DNA of 64,000 nucleotides from Massospora cicadina (GCA_022478985.1 JAKSZP010002665.1:124001-188000), one strand, 5' to 3'. Numbered from the stretch's first letter, positions 21,331 through 34,800 are shown. Notes: generated by a model not told the origin, from the letters alone. A program made the numbers and translations.

Positions 21331-24300
21331 TAAGCTCCTTAGAAATGACACTTTGAGGCTTTATTCTTATGTTGTTTACTTGTACGATGGCTCACTGCCC
21401 TAATCTTCCTGATTTTAAGTAATTTCTCAACTAAGTACAAAAGAAAAAAAAAATTAAACGTAAAAAGCTTGAATATTAAACTTACAACTTATGGTAAAAA
21501 ATTGTATTTTATTTGTAGGAAATTATGGATAATTTATAGGGTTTGATGTTAACCACACCTCACCCATGACACCTTGTTCCTCAATGGCACTTAGTTAGCA
21601 GATCCAATGAAGGCTTCCGAGGGTCTACAACTATAAGGCTCTGCAGTATCTCAGCACATCCTTGTGGTTGTTGTCTAACTGACCATTGTTTCAAAACAGC
21701 AATTCCTCTGATGCATCTGAAAATAGCAAAACTCATCTCTTCTCTCAAGCAATGGTAGCACATACCAAGGCAATTCATGCCACTAATTAGTAATTAATAA
21801 ATTTATAACTTGATTGAAATTAAAACCTAATTTCAACGTAGACAAAAAAGCCCACAAGCCTGGGTCATTAAGCAACTATTATAAAGTCTGACTTAACCAA
21901 CAATACCCCAGGCCCTTGTTATATAGTTGAATATTATTGAGTGGAATTGCTGGGCCGTGGATCCCTAGATTTTCATATACTTAGGATATTTCTGATCCAT
22001 AATCATTGATATCTTCAATATAATCCATAATAAATTAGACACAAGCTTTTATTATTTTGTCCCTATCATATTAACTGACGGTTAGGTTCATTCAACTACT
22101 CAACACCAACCACTGGCATCTTATTTGCAATCAACATATTGTTCCTAATATAAAATTGCCCAAATCTCTAGTCAATTACTGTTCTGGACTAATTTTTATA
22201 TTATGAAGTTATTCTACCACTCTTAAGTGCTGATTACTAACTATAGATGGCTCTAATGAGACCTCTAGTAGAAAGAAAGGCTTATCTAAGCGGAATGGCC
22301 ATCTATAAGGGGATTTTTTTTTTTTCTTAAGTAGCTGAGCTCAACCTAAAACTAAGATATTTTTAAATGAGCCTTTGGGCTGCAAGTATTCAATATAACA
22401 GTGTGCTTCTTTGTTTTTTAATAAATATCCTATTGCTGATAATAAGGTTTTCTTTAGACCCCTTTTACTTGGGGTACCATCATCAAAAGGTACCTGGTCT
22501 TGTTTGTGTGCTGATACTTGTGCGCCATAAATATGATGCCCTAGCGCCAATTTCTACAGCTTAATTCTTCCTTTATTTATGTTAAGAAGTTTAGTTTCTG
22601 GACCACTAAATCTCAGGCCCTCCAAATTCTTATATCACAGCTTTTTAGCATCCATATATGACCAACCGTCTGACAATTAGGGTATAGAAAGGTCACAGTT
22701 GTGGTAATTAAGTGAGCTGATTAATGTAGACGCCTTTACGTGGTCTAATGCTCCTCCCATTGACACTTTTTGAATAGTTTAAGTAATGTATGAATGATGC
22801 TAACTTAATCAAACTTTGAAAGAGCTAAATGTTTTAGGTTATCTCGCCTGAAAAGGAATAGGTGATGATAAACTTCTTCTAGTACTTAATATCTCAGCAA
22901 ATCTTAAGAAAAAATTGGCCCTTGGGTCCAACTGGTAGTACTTGAAGTCAGGATTGATGCCAGAACTTAGGTATATAATGGATATTAGAAGTGTCAGTCT
23001 CTATATTGGTCTTAAACCCTGAAATTAGAATCATGTAATTGTTCCAAACTACTTAATTTGGATTTTAGACTTAGGTTTTAACAATTTCACAATCCGTGCT
23101 CTGCTCAAATTACCAGAATTTTCTTCAGTCTCCCCTCATCCAAGGCTAGTCACACACTAATAACTCTTCTCCTTGAGGGTTGCAACTTCTTTTATGAGGT
23201 TTTCACATTCATTATGAATAAAGCTTATTTTGCCATTATATGTTTGATATCTTGTTCAGACTTCCTACTCAGAATTTTTGTTGATACTTGGGTTCTAAGC
23301 TCCAATTTTTCCTTGTAAGTTCAATACTTTTGGCTTTTAAACCCGACATAACTGACCAGCTTTTCAGAAATTTGTCTCTAATCTGAGCTTTTTCTTTGCC
23401 CTTATTTAGGTCTGGTGGTAAAACAAAACGGTCTTCAATGCGCTTATGTAAAAAACCCAATTTGGTTTAAGCATACTGATTCTAGATGACATGCTTTAAT
23501 ATAAAATAGAGCTGATTTCTTTGAGCTTAGTATACTGTTAATTCAGATTCTTTAACTGAGATGACAAGTAATCTGAATGGGCTTCCAGATTATAACAGCT
23601 GTAGTTAACATATTGTACCTATTTGCAATTCACTCTGTTCTTAAAGAGAACTTTTGCGGCCACTTTTGGGACCCATATATTAAGTTGTTTCTTTATGTTC
23701 AATCTTTGTTGTATATTAATAGGATATTTAGTATTGGCTACAATCGCTTTTAGGCTTTGATAAAACTGGAATTAAATTTTTACAGTAGACTAGAATATAA
23801 GATCATTCCCCCTCCTGAACATGGTAGATTTCTGTAAGTTCCAGAATTTGTCTGGAAAAAAATTTGTTGTGTATTCTTGATTGAAGGTTAATCATAGCTA
23901 ACCAGGAAAATTTTTTTGGGACTGTTCATAGGACGTTTAGAAAGATTCTCCATGGTTGCCTCATACTTTAGGCACATTTTCATCTTGGAATCCTGATCTT
24001 TTAGATAGCAAAAAGGACAAAAGGGTTACATCGATGAATCCCCCTTGGGTTGGGACCATCTAGTACTAAAAAAAGGACAAAAGGGTCAATCTATGATGTA
24101 CCAATCCTAAATCTGTGGAATAAATTGTCCACTATGTCCTTCAGACATTAAGATAAAGAAAATCATTTGACTTAATGAAGCTACATTCCCTCGTCCAACT
24201 GCAATTAGATCCAAGGATTAAGAGGTACCCTCATCAATGTCCTGGTGGGTGGTATTAAAGTACTCAGTGATCTCTCTATCACTTGTCTTTATATCAGAAT

Positions 24301-24359
24301 GATATACCTTCAGGAAGATTTTATTAAGAACTGGTACTGAGTGTTCATATTAAGTAGTG
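21331..24359. other. AT-rich unresolved DNA, 3 kb
   Basis: No protein domain, LTR pair or RNA gene recognised. Open frames up to 69 codons (for example 22341-22550 and 21581-21778, both minus) have no motif I know. A 17-bp sequence AAAAAGGACAAAAGGGT occurs twice, at 24010-24026 and 24070-24086, 60 bp apart. The 5' LTR of element E should lie near 21.4 kb but cannot be proven. Confidence 0.4.
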
Positions 24360-25560
24360 TATATTTAGTTTGAGTGAGCACACTTTATTAAATTTTCCTG
24401 AGGTTGCAAGTGAATTGACAAACCAACAGATAAATTTGAGGATAATAATTGCTTGATAACTAACTCCAATCTCTTCATAGGAAAAATAGTTTGTAAAAAA
24501 ATCCTCAATATTGCTGAGTTTTTTATGTTACTCTCCCCGTTTGGAAGCTCACAGGGCACAAAAATAGTTACATGACTATCTTGTATCATCTGGGACTTTC
24601 TTAATAGTTTGGAACTTTTTCAGAAGCATGCAATGATACAAGCTTTAGATTCCTTCTACAGTAGCTTGTAGACACCCCTATCACGAATTAACATTCTAAC
24701 GTTGTTAACTAGATATAAGGATATAAGAAGAGATGATGGGATAAGATATTTATTAGATGATGATATATTCTAAATTAACCTTTCTATGCCAATTGCTTTT
24801 CATTTTTTATTAATTAGCCAAGCGCCAATATTCTATACCTCAATGGCATCTCTTGACATATTCATCTTTTAAATGAGTTCAAACATGCTTTCCTTTTCTG
24901 GAATTACCAATTTCACTAAACAATTTCTTCAACAAGTCAGTTTGGCCCTTATATTGACTTATCAAATGTTTTGACCCAATTGTAGGCAGTATGCTCTCAT
25001 AATTGGAAGGTTATAGATATAATATTGCATCACAAAGGTGCATAATTGCCCAAGATCCGCAATTAAAGCTACAAAATACAGCTGACAAATAAGATTAGTT
25101 AAGGATTTTAATAATCAAATAAATATTTGAAATACCCCCAATTGGGACAATGGTAGACCTCATACTAGCATTAGGAACTCCCTATTTAGTCTGTCAATGA
25201 CTAAGTGCATATTGTGCCAATTACAATGATAAATAAACAAATCCTATTCAGTGCATTAGACTGCTTTAGGAAAAAGTGGGGTAACTTAATAAGTATCATT
25301 AAAACCATGTTTATAACCAAACAAGCCACATAATTAAGCTTCAATTGTTAAAAATAGTTGAAGTTCCACTAAAACGAAGAGTTCAAGCAAATAAGGGCAA
25401 TCTATAGTTTTTTAAAATTTATTATGAATTATGCTGTAAAGTTGGGAAGGACAAAGGGATCCATCAATATAGGTAAATGACTAAAATTTGATTGTTTTCT
25501 TAAGGGTTTATTATTTGAGTCAATCAAAAAAATTTAAAAGGGTTAAAACTTTTTTGGGAA
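24360..25560. repeat. Repeat Z, copy 2
   Basis: Colinear with 8720-9970, same orientation, many small indels. It lies left of the protease and dUTPase relic F, where copy 1 lies left of the LINE-1 insertion. Probably LTR or untranslated DNA of an old element. Confidence 0.6.
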
Positions 25561-25949
25561 GATGCGCCTTCAGGCTGGTTTAAGTAGGCTATTACCTAAG
25601 TAACTCTAATGCATCTAATAATTAATGTTTCTATTTGTGAGTGTTTATAATAGAAATATTATTATCTGCTTTAATATAAATAGAAAAAGTCCCTTTTCTA
25701 ATAGAGTTTGTGGTTCTATGATATCTATGATTGTTATTATAAAACACCAGATCTCCCATGGCTAAGCTTATTAGGGTAACTCACTTCTTCTTATTCATTA
25801 CCCTTGACAGCTTTGTGTACCACATAAATTGGTAACTTGGGATTAAGGGTTGCTTTATTTTGATACCTTTATAAAGCTCTTAAAGTGTAACTCTAAACTA
25901 TGGGTTAATTGACATTTTACTTTTCTACATCAATAACAGGCACCACATA

Positions 25950-26245
25950 AACATCAGTGATGAGTTGATGGCGCTTCACTAAAATAGGGTTTCCAAAGAG
26001 GTGTAAATAACACCTTGATTTTCAATGATAAATAGATAAAAATAGGTGCTATATTAGGATCCATCTTATCTTGGCTGTTTGAGCTGATTTCACCATATAG
26101 ACCATTAGGAAGTAGTAATTTGATATCTTTTCTCATTGGGGTTTGATGGCCAGGTGCAATAGTAGGATTCAGCCCAGAATATAGCAAAATTCCATCAGAT
26201 TCTTCAATTTGGGTTAATTATAAGGTGCACCGCAAACTTTTTGAT
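25950..26245 (-). pseudogene. dUTPase domain relic in a Ty3 element (element F)
   Basis: dUTPase hydrolyses dUTP and keeps uracil out of newly made DNA. The minus strand reads QIEESDGILLYSGLN (motif 1, usual SAGYDLYS), then TIAPGHQTP, KLLLPNGLYGEISSNSQ (motif 2, usual LP-G-YG-I--RS), and NIAPIFIYLSLKIKVLF (motif 3, usual GVID-DYRGEIKV). Spacing matches the family, but the motif 3 Asp/Tyr pair and the Arg of motif 2 are lost. It lies directly downstream of the protease relic at 26.4-26.7 kb, the same PR-dUTPase order as in element C. No RT follows on the left, where repeat Z lies instead. Confidence 0.65.
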
Positions 26246-26439
26246 TTTTGATGGGGTTTACCATCTTTATAGATATTTTGAAAAATAGAGCAGGTGAGGC
26301 TGATAATGGATTCCCTTCCTATGATATTAAAGCTGTAGTTCATGTCCCATTATATTCAATGTGCTTTCCTTAAGCTAACTTTAATTCCAAATTCCCTAAT
26401 AATGAGGTCTTAATAATATTCTCATAATTGTCATGAGGT

Positions 26440-26710
26440 AACATAATGGCGGGGTAAGGTACTACTATGGTACTAAAATGCAACGGCAATGCACTATAGC
26501 TCCTTAAGATATGATATTATTGGGCCCCAAGTCACATATTCTTTTCAATGTCCAATACAGGTTCACCCCAAGTTTCTTCATCAGTTTAGTATAATCAATG
26601 TTGACTGGCACAGCGCTGTCACCAATCACTAAAACTTTAATGATGTTCACACTTTTATCAACATTGGTACACTTAAAGAATTAGTTGTTCAGGCATTAAG
26701 CATAGAAATT
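26440..26710 (-). pseudogene. Aspartic protease relic (element F)
   Basis: VLVIGDSAVPVNIDYTKLMK with KKLGVNLY matches the Ty3 protease start (VLVDSGSA-S-I---F---L), with the active DSG rearranged to IGDS. Position and strand agree with the dUTPase relic to its left. Confidence 0.5.
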
Positions 26711-28299
26711 TCAAAATTTAACATATTTGGTTTTTTAATTAAAAAAATCACTGATATCCTAAATTCTTTGGGGCCGATGCTAACACATTAGTCTCAACTA
26801 CTACCTGCAATATGAATGGAAATGTATCCTGACCTTCTTAAACACGCGGAAGGGTAGTGTTTGTTACTTTCTGGTTTTCAAGTGGATTTTTTGACTTATT
26901 GACAGAAGTAGATATCTCTTTTTTGTCTGACAAGGCTTTTATCATATAGTCTCTTCAAACAATGTCACTTAACAAATAAGAAGGTTGTCCATATTCAGTG
27001 CGTCAAAAGTAAGGGCGTAATGGTGGAGGGAAAGTACCCTTTTAATTGTGGCATTTTATTTTATTTAAAATGGGTAAAAGTGCCTGATATAATTCCTTAT
27101 GAGGTTCATAGGCATGGTTTATAGCAATTAGAGCATCATAGTGACTTACTTTTTTCATCATAAAACACCTAAGCCTCATAATAAAAGCAGTCAGTGAAGG
27201 CTAAAACCCCATCACCTGGTTTATATGATGTGGGAATAAAGTTGGTTTTACATCCTATCAAAAGGTTTGCCACATTACACTCATCAATGATAATTTTTTA
27301 AAATTAATATAAGAAATTCTGGCGCCCTTTTGGCACTACCAACTTTGACTAATGGGGTTCAACAAGTTCATTACTTTTCCTAGCTTGGTTTAGTCATTTG
27401 CATTCCTCATATTAATATCATTCAACTTCATGAAGGTGTTGAATTCCTTCTTATTAAACTTAAACAAGTTCACAGGGGTAGCTTGCTGTTAAATATTATG
27501 CCCTGATTCCCAATTAGGACGCAAGGAACCATTTGAGCGTTCATACTTAGCTGTGCGTAGAATATAATTATTATGAGCCAAGGCTGCCGCAGTAGCACTG
27601 GAAGGAAATTTAGCATTAGTGCTAGATCTGATGCCAGCATAGTTTGATCTGGGGGTTCCAGCATATATCTTTCACTGGAAAAACTGAAGCTGGTGTTAAA
27701 GTAAAATAGTTGGCAAGAGGGGCGCAACTGCCGCCTCATCACCTGTGATTTCATTTTACATCAAACTATCATTTTTAGAAAGCACACACCTGTCCAGATG
27801 ACAATCCCCTCAATGCCCTTGTCTACATATACATGCCTTTTTTGTAATTTTCTGGAAGACTTGACTAATAAACTAGGAAAGTGGCAACGCTTTGCTTCAA
27901 ACTGGTTTTCAGCTTTTTTAAGTTTTTGAGTAGTAATAAAAAAGGCGAGAATATAAACCTTTTCTTTCCCATTCTTGAGATTGGACTAGAAGATGCAAGG
28001 TGCCAACCTCTAGTTATTGATGTGAGAGAGAGGGCACTGATTCTTCCAATTTTAATTCTATATTGTAAAGATGGCACTGATTCGCTTCTGTAACATCTGT
28101 AATTGCGGTTGTTCAGTGCTAGTGAGTCATCATAAAATTCCTAAATATTGATTAAGGCTTTCCATTTCGTCACACCTCTGACAATGGTGTCAGACATAAA
28201 TCTTCTTCCCTGTAGTCAACCGCTTCAGCATGCTGACTACTATTGCTATAGCTAAAAAGTAGGAGTACATTCTTTTAAAGATTTGCTCATTGTAGGGAG
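26711..28299. other. Probable gag region of element F, unresolved
   Basis: By position this is the gag side of element F. The best minus-strand frame (27470-27754) contains ERYMLEPPDQTMLASDLALM, but I see no capsid signature or zinc knuckle. No gene called. Confidence 0.3.
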
Positions 28300-29080
28300 C
28301 GTTAAATGCTACAGTTGCCACTTTGGCATCAACTGCATTAATCACAGGTAAGACTACACTTAAATAACAGGCAATCTGTACGCTAACAAATACCCAAGAA
28401 ACATGGTGATAATCATATGGTGTCACTATAAAATTTTTTATTTAAAATTAAAGATAATGCACACCGTAGTATATGTTACTGATGATGGAGGAACTGAGTA
28501 TGGATGATCTTCTTATCCATGCTGATTTCAGCAGCAACTAGTAAAACTCAGAAAGATTCTCTTTACAATTCTATTCACTTCTTTATAATCCTATTCAGAT
28601 CGCAGGTTCCTAATAGTACCAGATACTTGGTAGCCAAAAAGTTCTTTGGAATATTGGGCTTTTAATTATTATTTCTGATAAATAGTTTTACCATATTATA
28701 ATAGTGACAATTTTACGCCAATGCAAGTGCAAGGCCAATGTTTAGTAAACATATATACAATGCATTTATTAAGCGGTGTTGTGGCTAAAGAAATTAATAT
28801 TTATAACATAAATTAATTGCCACAGCTGTGGGTCAAGGTAAATCATAGTACATTCATGATTCAAAATTTGCGCTGGTAAGGTAATGAGGCTTTTATTGTA
28901 CCATTTCGTAATGTAATAATTGGGGATGGTGCCAAATTAATGTAGTTTATACAGTAGAACAAATAATGTCGGATTAACGCTGGTGAAAAGTAATGTTGTT
29001 AAAGCATGAATATAAGTATTATTTAAAAAATATAGAAAAATTTAATGATTTATCTGTATGGTTGGTCAGACCAAATTACA
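28300..29080. repeat. Repeat X, copy 2
   Basis: Same orientation as 7960-8720. It shares AATCACAGGTAAG, GTATATGTTACTGATG, AGCGGTGTTGTGG, AATTGCCACAGCTG, GGTAAATCATAGTACATTC and TTTGCGCTGGTAAGG. It is followed by repeat Y copy 2 and a third X copy, so X-Y-X may be LTR, short interior, LTR. Confidence 0.6.
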
Positions 29081-29279
29081 AAAGTTTCAGAGGAAAAATG
29101 GAAAGCAAAACAGAAGGGCACGCGTTGCAGTGCACTGGATGAGGGATGAAATTATGGGTTATGTGGCCCAACTGAATACAAGATGGGAGATGCGAGCACG
29201 ACAGACACCCTGGTGGCTTGCAGACTATGGACATGGTACATGGTAGGGAAAACAAAACAAAAATCTTATAATAACTAAC

Positions 29280-29650
29280 ATATCAAAGACTGCTATATCA
29301 GCCCAAAAAGGTAGGGATTGGCATATTCTGACAAAAGCAAAATCCTGAATTGGATCAAACAAACGTTTTATTTTGGTAAAAAGCTTCAAAATATGGCCAG
29401 ATTAGAGCTAGAAATTTAAGATGGGGTTCTCCCAGAATCAGGAGAGGGTTTCAAACCAAGGGTCAGTGAAATTGAATGCAAGGGGGAGTAAATGTGCTTA
29501 GGGTTGATAGTAATTCTGGCGGCACTATCAGATTGACAGCGCGTTGATCTGATACACTGTTGCATATCTGAAAGGCCCAGCCTTATGCAATGATGGGAGT
29601 TCTGATGAGCTCCAGAGAGGTAGGCACATGCGGCCACGTTGCATTAAAAC
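29280..29650. repeat. Repeat Y, copy 2
   Basis: Alignable with 7430-7760. Here it lies right of X copy 2, whereas copy 1 lies left of X copy 1. Confidence 0.5.
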
Positions 29651-29949
29651 ATGAATGCCACAATCTTATAAGATGTATCATGATACAAGACACCATTGTG
29701 CCTAATGAAATTATTTTTGGTTAAGCAATACATTGGTAGCGGTAATTCAATTGGATACTCTCAAGATTGCAATATTATTTAAAAGCGTTATTCTGGTCTT
29801 TATAAACTAGGTCATATGATGGATAACTAGCTCAGATACCGCCTGAAATGTAAATTAATGCTGTATTCCACAGATCCTAGAATTTGATTCATTATGTTAA
29901 GAAATTCACTGCAGCGTCATATTTCTAATGCACAGGACAGATGCACACA

Positions 29950-30300
29950 ATTAACAAGATATTGTATAAAGATAGTGACCTTTATAAACGCACATTAAAG
30001 CCTTAAATATTGAAAACAGAACTAAGAATAAAATAAAATCACACCTTAGTAATTATTAGTGAGTTTGGGTTGGGGAATGTGGTTGGTAGTCTTGGTCATG
30101 GGTAGTCTTCAAAAGCTACTATTAGAATAAGATCTCCTTTTAAAAGGCTATCCATTCATGATATGTTTCTTTAAATCCCATGGTTCTTATTGTTGCAAAT
30201 TATAAATAACTGAGCAGCACTTAAAAATTTCAGGTCTTTTGCACAATAATTAGAAAAAGCAGGGAGACTAATGCCTAGGCCTTGGGCATTTACAACTATT
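29950..30300. repeat. Repeat X, copy 3, left part
   Basis: Weakly alignable with the left half of X (TTAGTAATTATTAGTGAG, GGTAGTCTTGGTCATG). The right half is found at 35622-36010, beyond LINE-2, so LINE-2 inserted into this copy. Confidence 0.4.
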
Positions 30301-30319
30301 AATAATCAGCTGGATACTA
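30301..30319. repeat. Target-site duplication of LINE-2, 5' side
   Basis: AATAATCAGCTGGATACTA; matches 35603-35621 (AATAATCACCTGGATACTA) with one mismatch in 19. Confidence 0.9.
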
Positions 30320-30331
30320 CTTTTCTTTCTC

Positions 30332-30351
30332 GTTGCAAACACTTTTGCAAC
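30332..30351 (+). other. Perfect hairpin in LINE-2 5' UTR
   Basis: GTTGCAAACACTTTTGCAAC, 8-bp stem; same as 15276-15295 in LINE-1. It starts 12 bases into the element. Confidence 0.6.
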
Positions 30352-30411
30352 CTATTCAATTCAAGACTAAATCTAGTTTGATAATCTCACAGAGGAGATT
30401 AGTCTGCGCCC

Positions 30412-31787
30412 ATGTCTGGGAGCAGTTGGGCAAGCAAGGCAAGAGGAGCAGGCGGAAGGCCTGCAGCCTCTAACGTTTGAAAACGCCCCGGAGAATCTGG
30501 TGGAATAGAAAAAGTTCTCAAAAAACTGGCAGTCACAATTTCCCCAAAGATACTCGCATGGCAAGCATGATGCAACCAGTACATCAACACGCCACACTCC
30601 CAGCCACTTTCGTCGGTGGAATTTGGTGTCCATGTGTATCTGGACATCCAAAAAACGGCCTTATGGGAAAAATGTTGTGAAGATGTACACAAAATATTCC
30701 CGACTGTGGTGTATGTTGCACCTCACTCTATGTCGCGCAGTTGGCTGGACCTAGGTTTTGAAAACAAAATAGCAGCAGATGAGGCTGCAGCAGTGCGCAT
30801 AGTGGTTGAACTCCCCAAAGGGCAACAGGCCATCAAAACTAAATGCACCAGATGGACGAAATCAAACCAAATTTTCCTCACGTTTGACTTTTTGCCTACT
30901 ATGGTAAAACGTGACATTTTAAAGCAACACCTGAAAGATTGTCTCACCATATACGGCGAAATACAATCTTTCAAAATGCAATGTTTCACGCTGATGCCAC
31001 ACCTGTGCACCGGCAAATCCATCGCAGTTTTGACCCCAACTGAGGAGATCGCGAAGGACCTAACCCAGATCCCACACTCCACCTTTTTGACATTGCAGGG
31101 CATACCACCCACTCATTCTGGGTAACCGTGGACAGCGCGCCCCCCATTTGCACCCACTGTGACGCGTTTGGCCATAAGGCGCATGCATGCCCCATCAAGG
31201 AGGGCATCACATTCCAAGAGCACCCCTCAGCGGCCATGGCCAGTGGAGAGACGCACTATGAACCAACCGCAAGCACCAAGGAGGCTTTCCCGTGGGAAGC
31301 ACAAGGCTGCTACCTATTGGTAAAGCCCATCTCCCCGCAGGAGCGGAAGAAAGCCAAGCAGGCCCATAGGGCCGCGGCCAAGGAAGCGGCCAAGGCCACC
31401 ACCACCATCCCACACTCACAATGCCAGGAGGACATGGAGACCTTCGTGGTGGAAGCAACTCAGGAATCCATCACCCAATCAGATTGGGAGGCCCATGCTG
31501 AGCGGGCCACTCAATCTAAGGATCTGATGGGAGATTTAATCTCACCCAATCGCTGCACCCAAGCTCCGGTTGAAACTGACTTGGGACTTATCCCAACCAA
31601 AAAAAAATTTTTTGCCCTGCTCAATGGTGCACCAAACTTATCTGCACCACAAAAAATTCGTCCAACATCGGGAAAACAAAAAGCGAAGGTTAAAGCCAAC
31701 ACAATTCTTTCCACAAAAATTAACAAAAACCCTTATAGCATTGCTGCTAACACCCGCGCTGCTGCGAAAGCCCGTGGGGACCTGTAA
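30412..31787 (+). pseudogene. ORF1 of LINE-2: RNA-binding Gag-like protein
   Basis: Start ATG at 30412 (MSGSSWASKARGAGGRP), stop TAA at 31785-31787 (...ARGDL), about 458 codons across one frameshift and two early stops (after PAASNV and after LAWQA). Middle RRM-like region: TRWTKSNQIFLTFDFLP and YGEIQSFKMQCF. Intact CCHC knuckle: ICTHCDAFGHKAHACP (about 31145-31195). The rest is Ala/Lys-rich. A frame change falls between LTQIPHSTF and the knuckle. A 45-base gap separates it from ORF2. Confidence 0.88.
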
Positions 31788-31832
31788 GAGGCTGGTGGGC
31801 CTGGGGGCCCACCCCCTCACACCTAAGGTGCG

Positions 31833-34800
31833 ATGGGGGAAACCTTCACTCTAGGGATGCTGAATATCGCTAGACTCAAGGCCTCCCTATCCTGGGCTAG
31901 GAAACTGAGTTTTTACTAAACAATCTACCCGTGGATATCCTGGCCATCCAGGAGTCCCATTGTCCATGAAGTTCCGAGGAAGCTTGGAAAACAATGCTCC
32001 TACCATCCCTATCCTTTTGGTCAAAGCACTGTGGGGTGCTAATCCAGAAAAACAATTTTTTCAAATTCACATCCTCAGAAACATTCCTAAATGGCTGAGT
32101 GCTCGTGATCACCTTCTCGTGGGCCGACGTTGTGCCCACAATCATCAACATTTATGCCCCAAACGGTGCACACAAGCATCAGGAATTTTTCTCGCTGGTC
32201 AAATCCCTCCCACTACCCCCCAATTCTTTCCTAGTTGGCGACATGAACTGTTGGCTAACCTCACCAACGGACCAGGGGCCGACCTCACCCCACGCCCCAC
32301 AGGGTCACATAGAACTACGCATTCTAAAAGCCACCCTTGGGTTAATGGATGCGCTGCCATGACATGCCCCACTGCTCAAAAACATGATGCGTCCCCACGT
32401 CCACAATGGCCAATTAAGTCTATGACCCGCATTAACCTTATTCTAATGCCAGCGAAATTCCAACCCCACATCTCCCACTTCAAAACAACGAAAATGGAAT
32501 TCTCTGACCACCGACTGGTCTTGATAACATACCACTTACCCGTCACAGTTGCAAAGGCCCCACATTGGTGCAAAATCTGCCCCCCCCCCGAGCTCGCATC
32601 GCCAGGATTTTCCATGTGGGTGGAAGAGGCAACTTTGGCGAAATCATTTGTTGCACCGTTTTGTGCAGACCCCAATTCCACATAGGCAACTTTCAAAGAA
32701 GACACCATCCGCCACTATCGCCATCTCTCCTCCAAAGCTCACAAGCCACATTGGTGGTTATCTCGCATGTGCTACCAGAATTGGCCCACTTGGAGTCCAA
32801 CATTCCAGCCTCAGGATATAGCCCTGTATGGGGCCAGAAGTGGGCGGAGGCAGCCGCCCACCTCAACGCACTTGAAAGGCAACACAAACATCGGGTTTGT
32901 GTCCAATACAGGGCCACACGCATCACTAAAGGCGACAAGTGCACCGCATACTTCTTTAAAAAAATTTGCACCACGCCAGAGCGTGGCCTGCACACAGATG
33001 CGAGGATTGGATAATTCCATTGTGGACACACCGGCCAAAGTGGCAATCAAAATACAAAGATATTACTCCAAGTTATACCGAGCTGAACCAATTCAGCTGG
33101 CCGAAATGGCAGAATTTCTCAACTGATCTCATATCTGCACCATTTTCTGATACCTTGAAATAATAAATTTAATTACTCCAAACAAATTATGGACAGCCAT
33201 TCATGGTGCGCCAAACCAAAAATGCCCAGGCCCAGATGGCATTCCATATGAGTTCTACAAAAAATATTTCAAATATATATCCTCATTGCTGCTCGCCTCA
33301 CTTAACCAAAGCCTGATGGAAACGCGCCTCCTACCAGGAGGACATGAGGCCTTTACTGTCACACTCTTCAAGAAAGGGGATAGGCTTGACTTAGCCAACT
33401 GGCGCCCCATTTCTCTAACAAACACAGACACTAAAATTTTAACCAAAATCATGGCTAACCGTTTAGGGACTGTAGCATCTGCCACCATCTCCCCAGAACA
33501 ATTCGGTTTTATCCCCAGAAGGTCGATTTGGGATAACGTGCACTCTGTGGCTAATGTGTGTCAGTCCACAGCCTCTGGGGCACTTGTATTCTTGGACCAA
33601 CAAAAGGCCTATGATAGAGTAAACTGGGAATACCTTAGGGCCTGCCTCCATCAATTCCGCCTACCTCCCGCTTCATTAACTGGGTGATGCTGCTCACGGA
33701 ATCTGCAACAATGGCAGTGCACGGCCCAGGTTTCCTAACGGAAGTAGTCCGTCCTCAAAGGGGCCTGCAACAAGGGGACCCCCTGAGCCCACTCTTATAC
33801 AACTTCAGCCTTGACCCACTACTGCGAAATGTGAATGCCCAACTCACTGGGGTCCATGTGCCAGGCCAAAACCCAGTCAAGATGATGGCATTTGAAGATG
33901 ATTGCGTGAGGGGGTGTCTAATAACAAAGATGCACGCGCGCTTGAAGCCCTCATCCAGGAATATTCCCGGGTAAGCAACGCGGCACTGAACGCCTCCAAA
34001 ACCGAAATCATCCTCCTTGTTCAGTTTCAGAACTGCTGGGCCCCAGCAAGTAGTTCCCAACCCGGCCCATCTGCTCGCCCACGTCCACGCCTTACTAACT
34101 CAAAACACACCGCTCCACTGGTGCTCCCCTTTGTGCCACATCCTACCATAGGACTGGTACGCCATCTGGGCGTGTGGATTGAGGCAGGCGGATACGCGTC
34201 AGCAGTAATGGAGTGCCGTATACTGGACAATGTGACAAAGCGAATCGCCTCTCTCAGAGCCCACCCTACTACCCTCACTGGCAGGGTTGTTCTTGCCAAC
34301 TCTATGCTCCTATAAAAAGTCTGGTTCAGAGCCCATGCCATCCCCTTCTCCCCAAGCTTCTTCAAATCCCTGTATGCTTTGCTGCAAGGATGGCTTTGGT
34401 CAGGCCGCCCTCCACCAGTACGGCTAGAGGTCATGTTTGGCTCTCATCATCAAGGTGGCATGGGCCTGCTTGACTTCAAAGCCCATGCTGCCAAGATCCT
34501 GGGCACCTGGATCGCGGCCATCACCGCTCCTACACTCCCATCCCAACACTGGTCCCGCGCGGCCCGCTCCTACTTCTCCCAAGCCTTGGGCCTCAACAAT
34601 CCATCAAACCCCCACTCCCTGATGAAATACCTCGCATCACACACATCGGCCACAGGTCCTCACGGGACTAAAACCCACTACAAACGAATCCTACTCTCCA
34701 TGTGAAGCGCAGAGTGGAGAATTTGTATTAGTGGACATACAACCTGAAGAGGCCACCCCTCTCCTCAGTTCAAAAAAGAGGTACAGGGGCTACCCATCCA

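Noticed and set aside
28190..28426. A 78-codon frame with two hydrophobic segments.
   Set aside because: It overlaps repeat X, which is non-coding in the other copies.
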